64,000 nucleotides of DNA from contig NZ_LJAL01000001.1 of the NCBI RefSeq assembly GCF_001419985.1, positions 372,001 through 436,000 of the forward strand. Direction: 5' to 3'. Both the position numbers and the translations under genes were made by a program. This DNA comes from Loktanella sp. 5RATIMAR09 (GTDB lineage: Bacteria; Pseudomonadota; Alphaproteobacteria; Rhodobacterales; Rhodobacteraceae). The notes below the pieces were generated by a model, which saw nothing but the letters and a program-made list of their open reading frames with translations, had not been told where the DNA came from and searched no databases. This document shows positions 1 to 8,515 of this stretch, piece by piece. How positions within the stretch are numbered: the first letter of the stretch is position 1; each line of letters starts with the position of its first letter.

Positions 1-146
1 GTTTTGAAGGGCAGCGCTATGATTGCGGGTCCAAGGCTGGTTTCTTGCAGGCGACTGTTGCCTTTGCGCTTGCGCGCGAAGAACTGCGCGATGAGTTCGC
101 GGAATTTCTGGCGCAGATGCATGCAACCAAGCAGGCAGCACAGTAA
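1..146 (+). CDS. galU: UTP-glucose-1-phosphate uridylyltransferase, C-terminal fragment
   Basis: Only the last 47 codons lie in the window, in frame 3, ending with TAA at 144-146. The peptide begins [19 protein letters not shown] and continues with an acidic helix. This is the conserved C-terminal segment of bacterial GalU, including the glycine/lysine stretch near the end of the nucleotidyltransferase fold. GalU makes UDP-glucose from UTP and glucose-1-phosphate in the cytoplasm, supplying surface polysaccharide synthesis. It lies 8 bp upstream of a glycosyltransferase cassette on the same strand, which fits co-expression. The 5' part is outside the window, so nothing can be said of its promoter. 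Confidence 0.9.
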   Translation, partial: FEGQRYDCGSKAGFLQATVAFALAREELRDEFAEFLAQMHATKQAAQ

Positions 147-154
147 GGCTGTAA

Positions 155-1165
155 ATGGACCTTTGGCATGCGTATCGCCTGCGATGGAAGCGGCGGCGGT
201 TCCTGTTTCGCATCTGGCGCAAGCGACACGAGATTTCGGCAGTCGTCGACCGGACAAACCTGATCGGGTCTGAAGCGATCCTTGGCTTTGCGACCGTCCG
301 GAATGAAATTGTCCGCCTGCCTTATTTTCTGAAGCATTACCGCAAACTTGGCGTCGATCATTTTCTGTTCGTCGATAACGACAGCGATGATGGCACAGCC
401 GAATATCTGGCCCAGCAGCCTGATGTATCGGTCTGGACAACCAAGCATAGTTATCGTTTGGCCCGTTTCGGCATGGATTGGCTGGGTTGGCTGCAATGGC
501 AGTATGGCAATGGTCATTGGTGTCTGACCGTCGATGCGGACGAACTCTTGATCTATCCTGACCATGAGGACCGTGATCTGAAAGCTCTCACAGCATGGTT
601 GGACGGACAGGGGCACGCCTCTTTTGGTGCGGTGATGCTGGATCTTTATCCCAAAGGCCCGCTTGAGGACGCCCCCTATGCGCCGGGCGATGATCCCACC
701 AAAACCCTGGCTTGGTTTGATGCCGGCAATTATCGTCATCAGGTTCATCGCTATTATGGCAACCTGTGGATACAGGGCGGGGTCCGCGACCGTATTTTTT
801 TCGCAAACGAACCTGCGCGCGCGCCAACCTTGAACAAAACGCCACTTGTCCGCTGGTCATGGCGTTATGCCTATGTCAGCTCAACCCATCAGATTTTGCC
901 CGTCCGTTTACATGATGTTTTTGATTTTGAGGGTAACAGCAAAGCAAGCGGTGTCTTGCTGCACACCAAATTCCTGCCCATGATCGGGGCAAAGTCGGCA
1001 GAAGAGCTTGAACGGGGACAGCATTTTCAGAACACGGCACTTTATCAGCAGTACCATCAGCACCTGACCGAAAATCCGGATTTCTGGTATGAAGGGTCCT
1101 GTCGGTATAGTGGCGATGCGCAACTGGCTGCACTGGGGCTGATGTCAAAGGGGCGCTGGGTCTGA
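155..1165 (+). CDS. Glycosyltransferase family 2 protein (first of a tandem pair)
   Basis: The 336-residue protein has a very basic N-terminus (residues 8-25) and a GT-A type core. An RNE motif lies at 49-51, DNDSDDG at 74-80 and a DxD-like DADE at 127-130, which would bind the metal and nucleotide sugar. No signal peptide or membrane helix is seen, so it is probably cytoplasmic or peripheral to the membrane. The start at 155 follows AAGG at good spacing and lies 8 bp after galU. The next gene encodes a full-length co-linear paralogue, sharing LWIQGG, YAYVSSTH and the C-terminal LGLMSKG. The sugar donor and acceptor cannot be deduced. Context suggests exopolysaccharide or LPS decoration. Confidence 0.85.
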   Translation: MDLWHAYRLRWKRRRFLFRIWRKRHEISAVVDRTNLIGSEAILGFATVRNEIVRLPYFLKHYRKLGVDHFLFVDNDSDDGTAEYLAQQPDVSVWTTKHSYRLARFGMDWLGWLQWQYGNGHWCLTVDADELLIYPDHEDRDLKALTAWLDGQGHASFGAVMLDLYPKGPLEDAPYAPGDDPTKTLAWFDAGNYRHQVHRYYGNLWIQGGVRDRIFFANEPARAPTLNKTPLVRWSWRYAYVSSTHQILPVRLHDVFDFEGNSKASGVLLHTKFLPMIGAKSAEELERGQHFQNTALYQQYHQHLTENPDFWYEGSCRYSGDAQLAALGLMSKGRWV

Positions 1166-1204
1166 TATGCAGGCGGGAACAAACCGGAATAGGGCGCAGT
1201 CATT

Positions 1205-2215
1205 TTGAGCATTTTGACGTCATATCGTTTGCGGTGGCAGCGGAAACGCTGGCGCATGCGTGCGTTGCGCAAGGGGCGGGAACTTGTCGCGGTGACAAAC
1301 CGCACCAAGGAGATAGCCCCCAATGACGTCTTGCTTTTCTGCACCTTCCGCAACGAAGACATCCGTCTGCCGTTTTTCTTTGATTACTACCGCAAGCTCG
1401 GGATCAACCATTTCCTGATGATCGATAACGGCAGTGAGGACGCAGGAAGCGATTTCGCCCGCGAACAGCCTGATGTGTCTTTGTGGCGCACTGATGCCCC
1501 TTACGGCGAGGCGCGCTATGGCGTTGACTGGCTGACCTATCTGCAAGGCAAATACGCGCATGGGCATTGGGCGCTGACGGTCGATGTGGATGAGTTTTTT
1601 GTCTATCCGTTCTGTGATACCCGCCCTATTCGGGCTTTGGCAGACTGGCTGGATGCGTCTGATGTACGATCTTTTGGGGCGATGCTGCTGGATATGTACC
1701 CCAAAGGCCCCGTAGGTCAGACAACGTACACGCGCGGCGATGATCCGTTTCAAACCGCCAACTGGTTTGATCCGGGCAATTATTTCATGACCCAGAACAA
1801 GCTGCTGAAAAACCTGTGGATTCAAGGCGGACCACGCGCGCGCAGTTTCTTTGCCAGCAAACCAAAGCAGGCGCCTGCGCTGAACAAGATACCTTTTGTG
1901 AAATGGCGCAGGCCCTACGCCTATGTCAGCTCGACCCATATGATGCTGCCGCGCGGGTTGAACCTTGTTTACGATCAGCAGGGTGGGGAAAAGACATCCG
2001 GTATCCTGCTACACGCGAAATTCCTGAACACCTTTGGCGATCGTGCCGTCGAAGAGGCTACGCGGGCCGAGCATTACAAGGGCGGGCGCGAATATAAAAC
2101 CTATGCAGAACGGCATGGTGCCGACCCTGATTTGTGGTGCCAGTGGAGCGAGCAATACATCAACTGGCGACAGCTAGAGGTGCTGGGCCTGATGTCCAAG
2201 GGGAACTGGGCATGA
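1205..2215 (+). CDS. Glycosyltransferase family 2 protein (second of a tandem pair)
   Basis: This protein has 336 residues, exactly the length of the preceding paralogue, and aligns with it without gaps over the first 130 residues. It keeps the basic N-terminus, the RNE motif at 49-51, an IDNGSED segment near 73-79 and the DxD-like DVDE at 127-130. Translation appears to start at a TTG (1205-1207), because no ATG lies in frame nearby and the TTG start makes the two paralogues equal in length. The stop overlaps the next gene as ATGA, indicating translational coupling. The pair looks like an old tandem duplication with diverged specificity. Substrate unknown. Confidence 0.83.
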   Translation: MSILTSYRLRWQRKRWRMRALRKGRELVAVTNRTKEIAPNDVLLFCTFRNEDIRLPFFFDYYRKLGINHFLMIDNGSEDAGSDFAREQPDVSLWRTDAPYGEARYGVDWLTYLQGKYAHGHWALTVDVDEFFVYPFCDTRPIRALADWLDASDVRSFGAMLLDMYPKGPVGQTTYTRGDDPFQTANWFDPGNYFMTQNKLLKNLWIQGGPRARSFFASKPKQAPALNKIPFVKWRRPYAYVSSTHMMLPRGLNLVYDQQGGEKTSGILLHAKFLNTFGDRAVEEATRAEHYKGGREYKTYAERHGADPDLWCQWSEQYINWRQLEVLGLMSKGNWA

Positions 2216-3915
2216 GTTTTGGTGTCATCATGCTTGTCCATACCGCCTTTGATCGCGCCGAACAGATGGTGCGTCATTGGGCCGGCGCGGGTTGCCCTGT
2301 TGTTGTCCATGTCGACAGCAATGTGCCTGTGGTAACCTATGACCGGTTTGTCGGGTCCTTGTCGGACCTGCCCGATGTCCGCTTTTGCGCGCGGCATCGC
2401 TGTGAATGGGGCACTTGGGGGTTGGTGGCTGCATCCCAGGAAGCAGCGACGCTCTTGCTGGAAGAATTTCCCGAACTGCGGCACGTGTTTCTGGCCTCTG
2501 GTGCCTGCCTCCCGCTGCGCCCGATTGTCGAGCTACGGCGTTACCTTGACGCGCGCCCCGACACAGATTTCATCGAAAGCGCGACAACGGCCGATGTGCC
2601 GTGGACGGTTGGCGGGCTTGACCGCGAACGCTTTACCCTGCGGTTCCCCTTTGCATGGAAAAAGCGCCGGAAACTATTTGACGCCTTTGTGAAATTGCAA
2701 CAGGCGGTCGGTTACAAACGTCGTATTCCCGAAGGTGTAGTGCCCCATATGGGTTCGCAGTGGTGGTGCCTGACACGGCAGACGCTTGACGCCATTTTGC
2801 GCGATCCGAACCGCGCGACCTATGACGCGTATTTTCGCAAGGTCTGGATCCCTGATGAAAGCTACTACCAGACCTTGGCGCGGCTGCATGCCCGCAGAAT
2901 TGAAAGCCGGTCGCTGACCTTGGCAAAATTTGATTATCAGGGCAAACCGCACATCTTTTTTGATGATCATGTCGAGCTATTGCAGCGCTCAAAATGTTTT
3001 GTGGCACGGAAAATCTGGCGCGACGCTGATCTATTGTTCAATACGTTTCCGGTATCGGAGGATGCTCTGCGGCACGCAGTAGAGCCTAATTCAGGAACAG
3101 TGGACCGCGTTTTTGCACAGGCCGTTGACCGGCGCACGTTGGGGCGTCAGGGGCTTTTCATGCATAGCCGTTTTCCCAGCATTGATCGCCAAACCAGCAT
3201 TGCAGCGGCGCCTTATGCGGTGTTGCAGGGCTTTGATGATATCTTCCCTGATTTTCAATCATGGCTGACACAGCAAACCGGTGCTGTGGTGCACGGGCAT
3301 CTTTATGCAAAAGACCGCGCGCATTTTGCGGATGAGGCCGAGGTCTACCGTGGCTGCATGTCCGACAATGCGCGGCTTCGCGATTACAACGGTAAAATGT
3401 TCCTCAGCAATCTGATCTGGAACAGCCGCGACAAACATCACTGTTTTCAGTTCGGTCCCGCCGATACCCAAGACATCAACTGGACCTTGGCGAAAGACAC
3501 ACAGGCCAGCATCTGGGTGGTGTCAGGGGCCTGGTCGATCCCGCTTTTCTGCTCTGGCCGCTCGGCGAGCGACGTGCGGGCAGAGGCCGCGCGCCTGCAA
3601 CGAATCGAGGATAAATTCCTTAAAGTGCTGCGATCGCCTGACGCGCGGGCGCGTATCAAAATCATGACGTTGGCCCAGTTTATCGAAGCGCCTATGGCGG
3701 TGCTGCAAACGATAATTGACGAGATCGCGGGGCACCGTGGGCTTGCGATTAAAGAGGCCCCCAAGATGCGCGATTTGACGGGTCTGCCGGATTATCTGCA
3801 AGAACTCAAAAATCGGGGCATGCACCCGTTCCTGACCGGTGACATTACTGTTGGCCTGACAGCTGCCACCAAACCGGTGGTGCGGCGCAAACCCTATGTG
3901 GTCAGCGGAAAATGA
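2212..3915 (+). CDS. Core-2/I-branching beta-1,6-N-acetylglucosaminyltransferase-like protein
   Basis: The 567-residue protein starts at the ATG that overlaps the previous stop; a longer in-frame opening from 2134 would lie inside that gene and is rejected. The N-terminal ~290 residues match the core-2/I-branching (GT14-type) glycosyltransferase family: VHVDSN near 32-37, an acceptor segment FLASGACLPLRP and the SQWWCLTR motif. About 270 further residues form a C-terminal extension of the kind found in Rhodobacteraceae members of this family (DUF5927-like; the exact family was not checked). It is coupled by ATGA overlaps to the genes on both sides, so all four cassette genes are probably one translation unit. 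Actual donor sugar unknown. Confidence 0.8.
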   Translation: MSFGVIMLVHTAFDRAEQMVRHWAGAGCPVVVHVDSNVPVVTYDRFVGSLSDLPDVRFCARHRCEWGTWGLVAASQEAATLLLEEFPELRHVFLASGACLPLRPIVELRRYLDARPDTDFIESATTADVPWTVGGLDRERFTLRFPFAWKKRRKLFDAFVKLQQAVGYKRRIPEGVVPHMGSQWWCLTRQTLDAILRDPNRATYDAYFRKVWIPDESYYQTLARLHARRIESRSLTLAKFDYQGKPHIFFDDHVELLQRSKCFVARKIWRDADLLFNTFPVSEDALRHAVEPNSGTVDRVFAQAVDRRTLGRQGLFMHSRFPSIDRQTSIAAAPYAVLQGFDDIFPDFQSWLTQQTGAVVHGHLYAKDRAHFADEAEVYRGCMSDNARLRDYNGKMFLSNLIWNSRDKHHCFQFGPADTQDINWTLAKDTQASIWVVSGAWSIPLFCSGRSASDVRAEAARLQRIEDKFLKVLRSPDARARIKIMTLAQFIEAPMAVLQTIIDEIAGHRGLAIKEAPKMRDLTGLPDYLQELKNRGMHPFLTGDITVGLTAATKPVVRRKPYVVSGK

Positions 3916-5345
3916 GCAGGTTCGACTATTTCATTTTGCTGGCGGAGATGCGGACCGGGTCAAACCTTCTGGAAGCTAACATCAACATGCTTGACGGTGT
4001 CACCTGCCACGGTGAGGCGTTTAACCCGTCTTTTGTAGGCTACCCCAAGACTGACGCACTGCTTGGCATTGACAGGGATGCCCGCGAAAAAGATCCCTTT
4101 GCCTTGCTCGGAAAGATCAGGGAAAGCGAGCGTCTGGCGGGCTTCCGCTTTTTTCACGACCATGATCCGCGCATTCTGAACACCTGCATCGCCGATCCGT
4201 GCTGTGCGAAGATCATCCTGACACGCAATCCGCTGGATAGCTTTGTCAGCTGGAAAATCGCGCAGGCTACGGGGCAGTGGAAACTGACCAATGCCACGCA
4301 TTCGAAATCAACGTCGATTACATTCGATCCAGCCGCCTTTGAAGCACATCTTGAGGCGATACAGGCGTTTCAGGTGCGGGTGCAACGGGCGCTGCAGACC
4401 AGTGGTCAAACCGCGTTTTATATCAATTATGACGATCTGCGCGATCTGGACGTGCTGAACGGGTTGGCACAGTTCCTCGAAGTTGAAACGCGGCTGCCCA
4501 ATGTCAACAAGAAGCTTAAAAAGCAAAACCCTGCGCCTCTTGAGGAACGGGTAAGCAACTATGATGAGATGACATCTGCTTTGGCGCGCCTTGATCGCTT
4601 TGATCTGGGGCGAACCCCGCATTTTGAACCGAACCGCGGCCCTGCGATCCCGTCTTATGTCGCCGCACCGCAGTCAGGTGTTTTGTATATGCCGTTGCGG
4701 TCTGGTCCGGACCGCGCTGTGCGGCAATGGCTGGCTGATTTGGATGATGCGCAGCCCGAGGCGTTGATCAGGAAGTTTACGCAAAAGTCTTTGCGGACTT
4801 GGCAGGAAGCCCACAATACACACCGCAGCTTTGCGGTTTTGCGACATCCGCTGGCCCGTGCACATGCCGCCTTTTGTGACCGGATACTGCTTGATGGTCC
4901 GCAAAACCTGCCGGAAATTCGTGCGAACCTCATAAGGGTGCATAAGCTTGCGCTGCCTCAGGTGGTGCCAGACCTTGCTGATACCGGCAGCTACTCGGAC
5001 GCGGATCACCGGCGTGCTTTTTCGGGTTTTCTGGATTTCCTCAAAACAAATCTCGCCGGACAAACCAGCATTCGCGTTGATCCGTCATGGGCCAGCCAAT
5101 TGACGCTTTTGCAAGGTATGGCGCAGTTTGGATTGCCCGATCATATCCTGCGCGAAGAAACTTTGGCCGAAGACCTTGGCTTTGTCGCGCGGCAGGTCGG
5201 ACTGGCGCATTCGCCGACGCTGGCGGATACGGCGCATCGGTGGCAAGGGCGGCTTGCGGCGATCTATGATCCCACGCTTGAGGCCGCAGCACGCGACGCA
5301 TACGCGCGCGACTATGCGGCTTTCGGGTTCGAAAACTGGCGCTAG
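3912..5345 (+). CDS. Double-length sulfotransferase (NodH-like N-terminal half)
   Basis: The 477-residue protein is about twice the length of a simple sulfotransferase. The N-terminal half has a PAPS 5'-phosphosulfate loop, RTGSNLL at 14-20, and a 3'-phosphate motif, RNPLDSFVS at 105-113, typical of NodH/Stf0-like carbohydrate sulfotransferases. The C-terminal half repeats a 3'-phosphate-like motif (RHPLARAHAAF from 311), but its expected 5' loop is degenerate (LRSGPD at 262-267). It probably transfers sulfate from PAPS to the glycan built by the upstream enzymes. It begins by ATGA overlap with the upstream gene. Its TAG stop shares CTAG with the convergent ptsN. The acceptor is unknown. Confidence 0.78.
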   Translation: MSRFDYFILLAEMRTGSNLLEANINMLDGVTCHGEAFNPSFVGYPKTDALLGIDRDAREKDPFALLGKIRESERLAGFRFFHDHDPRILNTCIADPCCAKIILTRNPLDSFVSWKIAQATGQWKLTNATHSKSTSITFDPAAFEAHLEAIQAFQVRVQRALQTSGQTAFYINYDDLRDLDVLNGLAQFLEVETRLPNVNKKLKKQNPAPLEERVSNYDEMTSALARLDRFDLGRTPHFEPNRGPAIPSYVAAPQSGVLYMPLRSGPDRAVRQWLADLDDAQPEALIRKFTQKSLRTWQEAHNTHRSFAVLRHPLARAHAAFCDRILLDGPQNLPEIRANLIRVHKLALPQVVPDLADTGSYSDADHRRAFSGFLDFLKTNLAGQTSIRVDPSWASQLTLLQGMAQFGLPDHILREETLAEDLGFVARQVGLAHSPTLADTAHRWQGRLAAIYDPTLEAAARDAYARDYAAFGFENWR

Positions 5346-5806
5346 GCTGCCTGCGTCGATTCGACCTCTGTCAGGATCGTGTGCAGGGTATTGGCGTCCT
5401 GATTAGCGCGCAGTTTGGCGCAAATCGACGTATTGCGCAGCGTGCGTGATACCAATGCCAGCGCCTTGAGGTGTTCGACACCTGCATCTTCGGGGGCGAT
5501 CAATGCGAAAACCAGATCGACAGGCTGGCGGTCAACGGCATCAAAATCCAACGGCTTTTCAAGACGCAGGAACAGCCCGAATACACTTTTGGCCTCGGCC
5601 ATGCGCGCATGAGGCAGCGCGATGCCTTGGCCCACACCTGTCGGACCAAGGTTTTCGCGATCCATCAATGCTTCGATGATACTGGACGCGCTGACACCAT
5701 AGCTGGCCTCGGCAAGTTCGCCCAGATCATGGAAGAGACGCTTCTTGCTGGTGCAAGATGAAATAGTCTTTACAGCACTCGCCTTCAGAATATCGCCAAG
5801 TTGCAT
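5342..5806 (-). CDS. ptsN: PTS IIA-like nitrogen regulatory protein PtsN
   Basis: The 154-residue protein is a complete EIIA-Ntr domain. The phosphorylatable histidine is H66 in GIALPHARM, preceded by the family motif ENLGPTGVGQG. In the nitrogen PTS, PtsN accepts phosphate from NPr and regulates potassium transport, envelope stress and carbon/nitrogen balance by protein contacts; it does not transport sugar. It is the last gene of a minus-strand run rnd-kdsD-lptC-lptA-lptB-hpf-ptsN, 29 bp after hpf. Its stop codon overlaps that of the convergent sulfotransferase in the palindrome CTAG. Confidence 0.95.
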   Translation of the reverse strand: MQLGDILKASAVKTISSCTSKKRLFHDLGELAEASYGVSASSIIEALMDRENLGPTGVGQGIALPHARMAEAKSVFGLFLRLEKPLDFDAVDRQPVDLVFALIAPEDAGVEHLKALALVSRTLRNTSICAKLRANQDANTLHTILTEVESTQAA

Positions 5807-5835
5807 TGATTGCGTCTCTCAATTGATATGTTGGT

Positions 5836-6411
5836 CTAACCCGAATTGCGTGGGTCGATCCATCCGATGTTTCCGTCGTCCCGCCGATAAACGACGTTCA
5901 CCCCGTTATGTTTCTCGTTCCGGAAAACCAATACCGGAGCACTGGCGATTTCCATCTGCATGACCGCTTCACCGACAGACAATGAAGGGATTTTCGTCTC
6001 CATCTCGGCAACGATCATTGCATTGAACGAGTCCTGATCATCCCCATCAGACTCTTCTCTTGATTCGAGGATATATGATCCGGCGTCCGAAAGTTCAACA
6101 GGCTGTGATCGTTCCTTGTGGTGATCCTTCAGGCGGCGTTTATAGCGCCGCAATTGTTTGTCCATTTTCTCGGCGCTTGCGTCAAAAGCGGCGTAGATTT
6201 CGTTTGCCTTGCCTGTCGCCTGCGCGTTGAGACCGGTTGAAAGATGCACCACGGATTCACAGACATATTCGTGGCCTGATTTCGAAAACACGACATAGGC
6301 CTCTGTGGGGCGCCCGGCATACTTACTCAGAATTTCTGCCAACTCGGTCTGCACATGAGTTTGTAAGGCTGCACCAATGTCGATTTGTTTTCCGCTGATT
6401 TGGTAACGCAT
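5836..6411 (-). CDS. hpf: Long-form ribosome hibernation promoting factor
   Basis: The 191-residue protein has the N-terminal ribosome-binding S30AE fold (about 1-100, with the basic stretch DKQLRRYKRRLKDHHKE) and an acidic linker. The C-terminal dimerisation domain (about 130-191) contains the conserved PVLVFRNEKHNGVNVVYRRDDG. The length and C-terminal domain mark it as the long form that makes 100S ribosome dimers in stationary phase. In most proteobacteria rpoN lies between lptB and this gene. Here it is absent, and 235 bp of non-coding DNA separate hpf from lptB, so hpf may have its own promoter. The start ATG follows AAAGGAG at good spacing on the minus strand. Confidence 0.95.
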   Translation of the reverse strand: MRYQISGKQIDIGAALQTHVQTELAEILSKYAGRPTEAYVVFSKSGHEYVCESVVHLSTGLNAQATGKANEIYAAFDASAEKMDKQLRRYKRRLKDHHKERSQPVELSDAGSYILESREESDGDDQDSFNAMIVAEMETKIPSLSVGEAVMQMEIASAPVLVFRNEKHNGVNVVYRRDDGNIGWIDPRNSG

Positions 6412-6497
6412 CGTATCTCCTTTATTGGATCATAACAGAACAAGGATTTTCACCGATTTATCGGCAAAACAAAGCAATGTTATATGAGTGGATCACG

Positions 6498-6527
6498 ATA
6501 ACACCCCGATATCGTTAACTTTATCAA
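6498..6527 (-). promoter_or_regulatory. Candidate promoter for hpf-ptsN
   Basis: Reading the minus strand, TTGATA (6527-6522) and TGTTAT (6503-6498) are spaced 18 bp apart, about 87 bp upstream of the hpf start. They resemble a housekeeping -35/-10 pair. The region between lptB and hpf has no gene, and the two lie on the same strand. This is pattern matching only; stress or stationary-phase sigma factors could use other sites. Confidence 0.3.
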
Positions 6528-6646
6528 CAGTGTTCGGCGGTTGGCCGGCATACATGCGGGGAAAGAAAACGGGTTTGTCATCCCCCCTATTTGGCGATGA
6601 ATCGTGGTCAGTTGTCAATGACGCAAAGATTAACGGCAAAAAAGAA

Positions 6647-7408
6647 TCAGTTTACGCGGAAGTTGTTCCCCAGATAGACGCGGCGGACGTTTTCATCCTT
6701 GATCACCTCTTGGGTCGTGCCGCTCATCAGCACTTTACCATCGTGCAAAATATAGGCGCGATCGACGATCTGAAGTGTTTCCTGCACGTTGTGGTCCGTA
6801 ATCAAAACACCGATACCGCGGTTCTTGAGGTCTGCCACCAAATGCCGGATTTCGGCTACTGCGATCGGGTCAACGCCGGCAAAAGGTTCATCAAGAAGAA
6901 CGTATTTCGGACCGGCGGCAAGGCAGCGCGCGATCTCGACCCGCCGGCGTTCGCCACCCGAAAGTGCCATCGCCGAGGCGCGGCGCAGGTGTTCGATCGA
7001 GAATTCGGACAAAAGCTCTTCCAGCCGCTCTCTGCGGCGGTGTTTGTCGGGGACCGCGATTTCAAGGATCGACATGATGTTGTCCTCGACCGACATGCCC
7101 CGAAAGATTGACATTTCCTGCGGCAGATACCCGATCCCGAGCTGGGCGCGGCGGTACATCGGCAAGGTCGTCACATCACGGCCATCAATGATCACGCGGC
7201 CGCCTTCTGGGGTGACAAGCCCGGCTATGGAATAAAAGCAGGTCGTCTTGCCTGAACCATTCGGCCCCAGCAACGCCACCACTTCCCCCCGGCCAAGATC
7301 GATGCTGACATCGCGGATCACCGGCCGCTTGCGATAGCTTTTGCGCAAATTGACGATATGCAGGCCTACGTCACCCTCTTTGATGCTGAGTTGCGGCGCA
7401 TCGGGCAT
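6647..7408 (-). CDS. lptB: LPS export ABC transporter ATP-binding protein LptB
   Basis: The 253-residue ABC ATPase has Walker A GPNGSGKTT near 48-56, the signature LSGGERRR, Walker B YVLLDEPFAGVDP and the switch histidine in ITDHNV. The LptB-specific PFAGVDPIAV and the C-terminal YLGNNFRVN strongly support the assignment over other branched-chain-type ATPases. LptB powers extraction of LPS from the inner membrane with LptF/LptG, which are not in this window. Its start overlaps the lptA stop as ATGA, inside a tightly packed lptC-lptA-lptB operon. This is the last LPS gene before the gap to hpf. Confidence 0.97.
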   Translation of the reverse strand: MPDAPQLSIKEGDVGLHIVNLRKSYRKRPVIRDVSIDLGRGEVVALLGPNGSGKTTCFYSIAGLVTPEGGRVIIDGRDVTTLPMYRRAQLGIGYLPQEMSIFRGMSVEDNIMSILEIAVPDKHRRRERLEELLSEFSIEHLRRASAMALSGGERRRVEIARCLAAGPKYVLLDEPFAGVDPIAVAEIRHLVADLKNRGIGVLITDHNVQETLQIVDRAYILHDGKVLMSGTTQEVIKDENVRRVYLGNNFRVN

Positions 7409-7893
7409 CAGTTACCACCTTGTTGCAGAACGGTGCGCACGCGCCCTTCCATTGTGGCGGTGCCATCCGTGACGTTGATTGTCATCTGACCAGCCGAAAT
7501 CGCACTCGGACCCTGTGTCAGCAACACATTCCCTGTCATCACCAAAAGGCCGCTGGCGATATCATAATCGGCCTGCTGTGCTTCGGCGGCTTCATCAGCG
7601 GTCACAAAAGTCACGCCTTCAGATGCAAGAAGACGCGCGATTTCCGACGTATCCGCACCATAGATCACCTCGACGCGGCCCGCTGTCAGGCGCAGATCGC
7701 CCTGAACGATCATTACGTTTCCATCAAACACGGCAGAGCCGCTGGCCTGATCAATCGAAAGACTGTCGGCGGTCACCTCGACTGCTGCGCTTGTATCAAC
7801 CTCCATGCCGCCCAGATTGATGTTGGTCTGGGCATAGGCCGCCATCGGCAGCATGAGTGAAAGAACTGCGCAAAATGCGATATGTTTCAGCAT
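7408..7893 (-). CDS. lptA: Periplasmic LPS-transport protein LptA
   Basis: The protein has a signal peptide (hydrophobic core AFCAVLSLMLP, cleavage after AYA) followed by an OstA-like beta-jellyroll with the repeat pattern VTADSLSIDQASGSAVFDGN. LptA forms the periplasmic bridge that carries LPS from LptC to LptD. I start it at the ATG at 7893, which gives a normal signal peptide and has GAAGGA about 10 bp upstream. A GTG at 7914 in the same frame overlaps the lptC stop and would add seven residues. The protein is about 160 residues, normal for alphaproteobacterial LptA. Confidence 0.92.
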   Translation of the reverse strand: MLKHIAFCAVLSLMLPMAAYAQTNINLGGMEVDTSAAVEVTADSLSIDQASGSAVFDGNVMIVQGDLRLTAGRVEVIYGADTSEIARLLASEGVTFVTADEAAEAQQADYDIASGLLVMTGNVLLTQGPSAISAGQMTINVTDGTATMEGRVRTVLQQGGN

Positions 7894-7910
7894 AGATGCA
7901 GTGTCCTTCG

Positions 7911-8513
7911 TCACGGTGTTCGGGGGTTGTATAGCAGGCGGACGCCGTCAGTGAACAGTATCTCCTGCGCTTTGCCGTCCATGGCCGACTGAAATGTGAC
8001 TTTTCCGGCGGTCAGGTCCCCGAACGGGGCACGGATTTCCAACAGGCCGTTCGACGTAATGCGCCCCGTCTCAAGCTCGGCGATCAATCCGTTTGTTTCC
8101 ATTTGATACCCGTCGGACGTGATCAGCCGGGCAAGGCCAAGAAAACGTGCAATTTGGCCACGTCCGTCAACCTCGCCCTCAGTCGCGGTCACCTCAACGC
8201 TGCTGCCGTCGGCGTTGTCCATGCGCAGACGCATATCATTGATGCTCATCGTGTCGGGACGGTCCGTATCGGGTCGCGCTGTTGCTGCGGATACAACGAT
8301 CACGGCGCCATCGTCGGTCACACCTGAAAACTCTGGCGAAGAGACGCGCTGTTCGCGGGCAATCGCCTCGACGTTTGCGACGGTAATGTCGTCCTGATCC
8401 GGTGCTGCGCGCGCAAAAAGGAACAAAGTGGACAGTAGCGCCAAAGCCCCCAGCGGGAGGATGATCTTGGCCCATCCGACAAGCTGGGAATAGAGATGTT
8501 CGGACAGAGCCAA
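7911..8513 (-). CDS. lptC: LPS export membrane-anchored protein LptC
   Basis: The 200-residue protein has one N-terminal membrane anchor (about residues 14-34, IILPLGALALLSTLFLFA) and a periplasmic jellyroll of the LptC/YrbK type. LptC takes LPS from LptB2FG and hands it to LptA. The only reasonable start is a TTG (8511-8513), two bases after the kdsD stop; no upstream ATG is available. The order kdsD-lptC-lptA-lptB supports the call, since the sequence family itself is weakly conserved. Confidence 0.9.
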   Translation of the reverse strand: MALSEHLYSQLVGWAKIILPLGALALLSTLFLFARAAPDQDDITVANVEAIAREQRVSSPEFSGVTDDGAVIVVSAATARPDTDRPDTMSINDMRLRMDNADGSSVEVTATEGEVDGRGQIARFLGLARLITSDGYQMETNGLIAELETGRITSNGLLEIRAPFGDLTAGKVTFQSAMDGKAQEILFTDGVRLLYNPRTP

Positions 8514-8515
8514 GG

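Noticed and set aside
2134-2211. Upstream start for the core-2-type glycosyltransferase
   Set aside because: It would lie inside the preceding gene; the ATGA overlap at 2212 is the natural start.
6488-7111. A 207-residue plus-strand protein over lptB and its upstream gap
   Set aside because: It is an antisense frame of the conserved lptB gene, and its sequence has no protein-like pattern.
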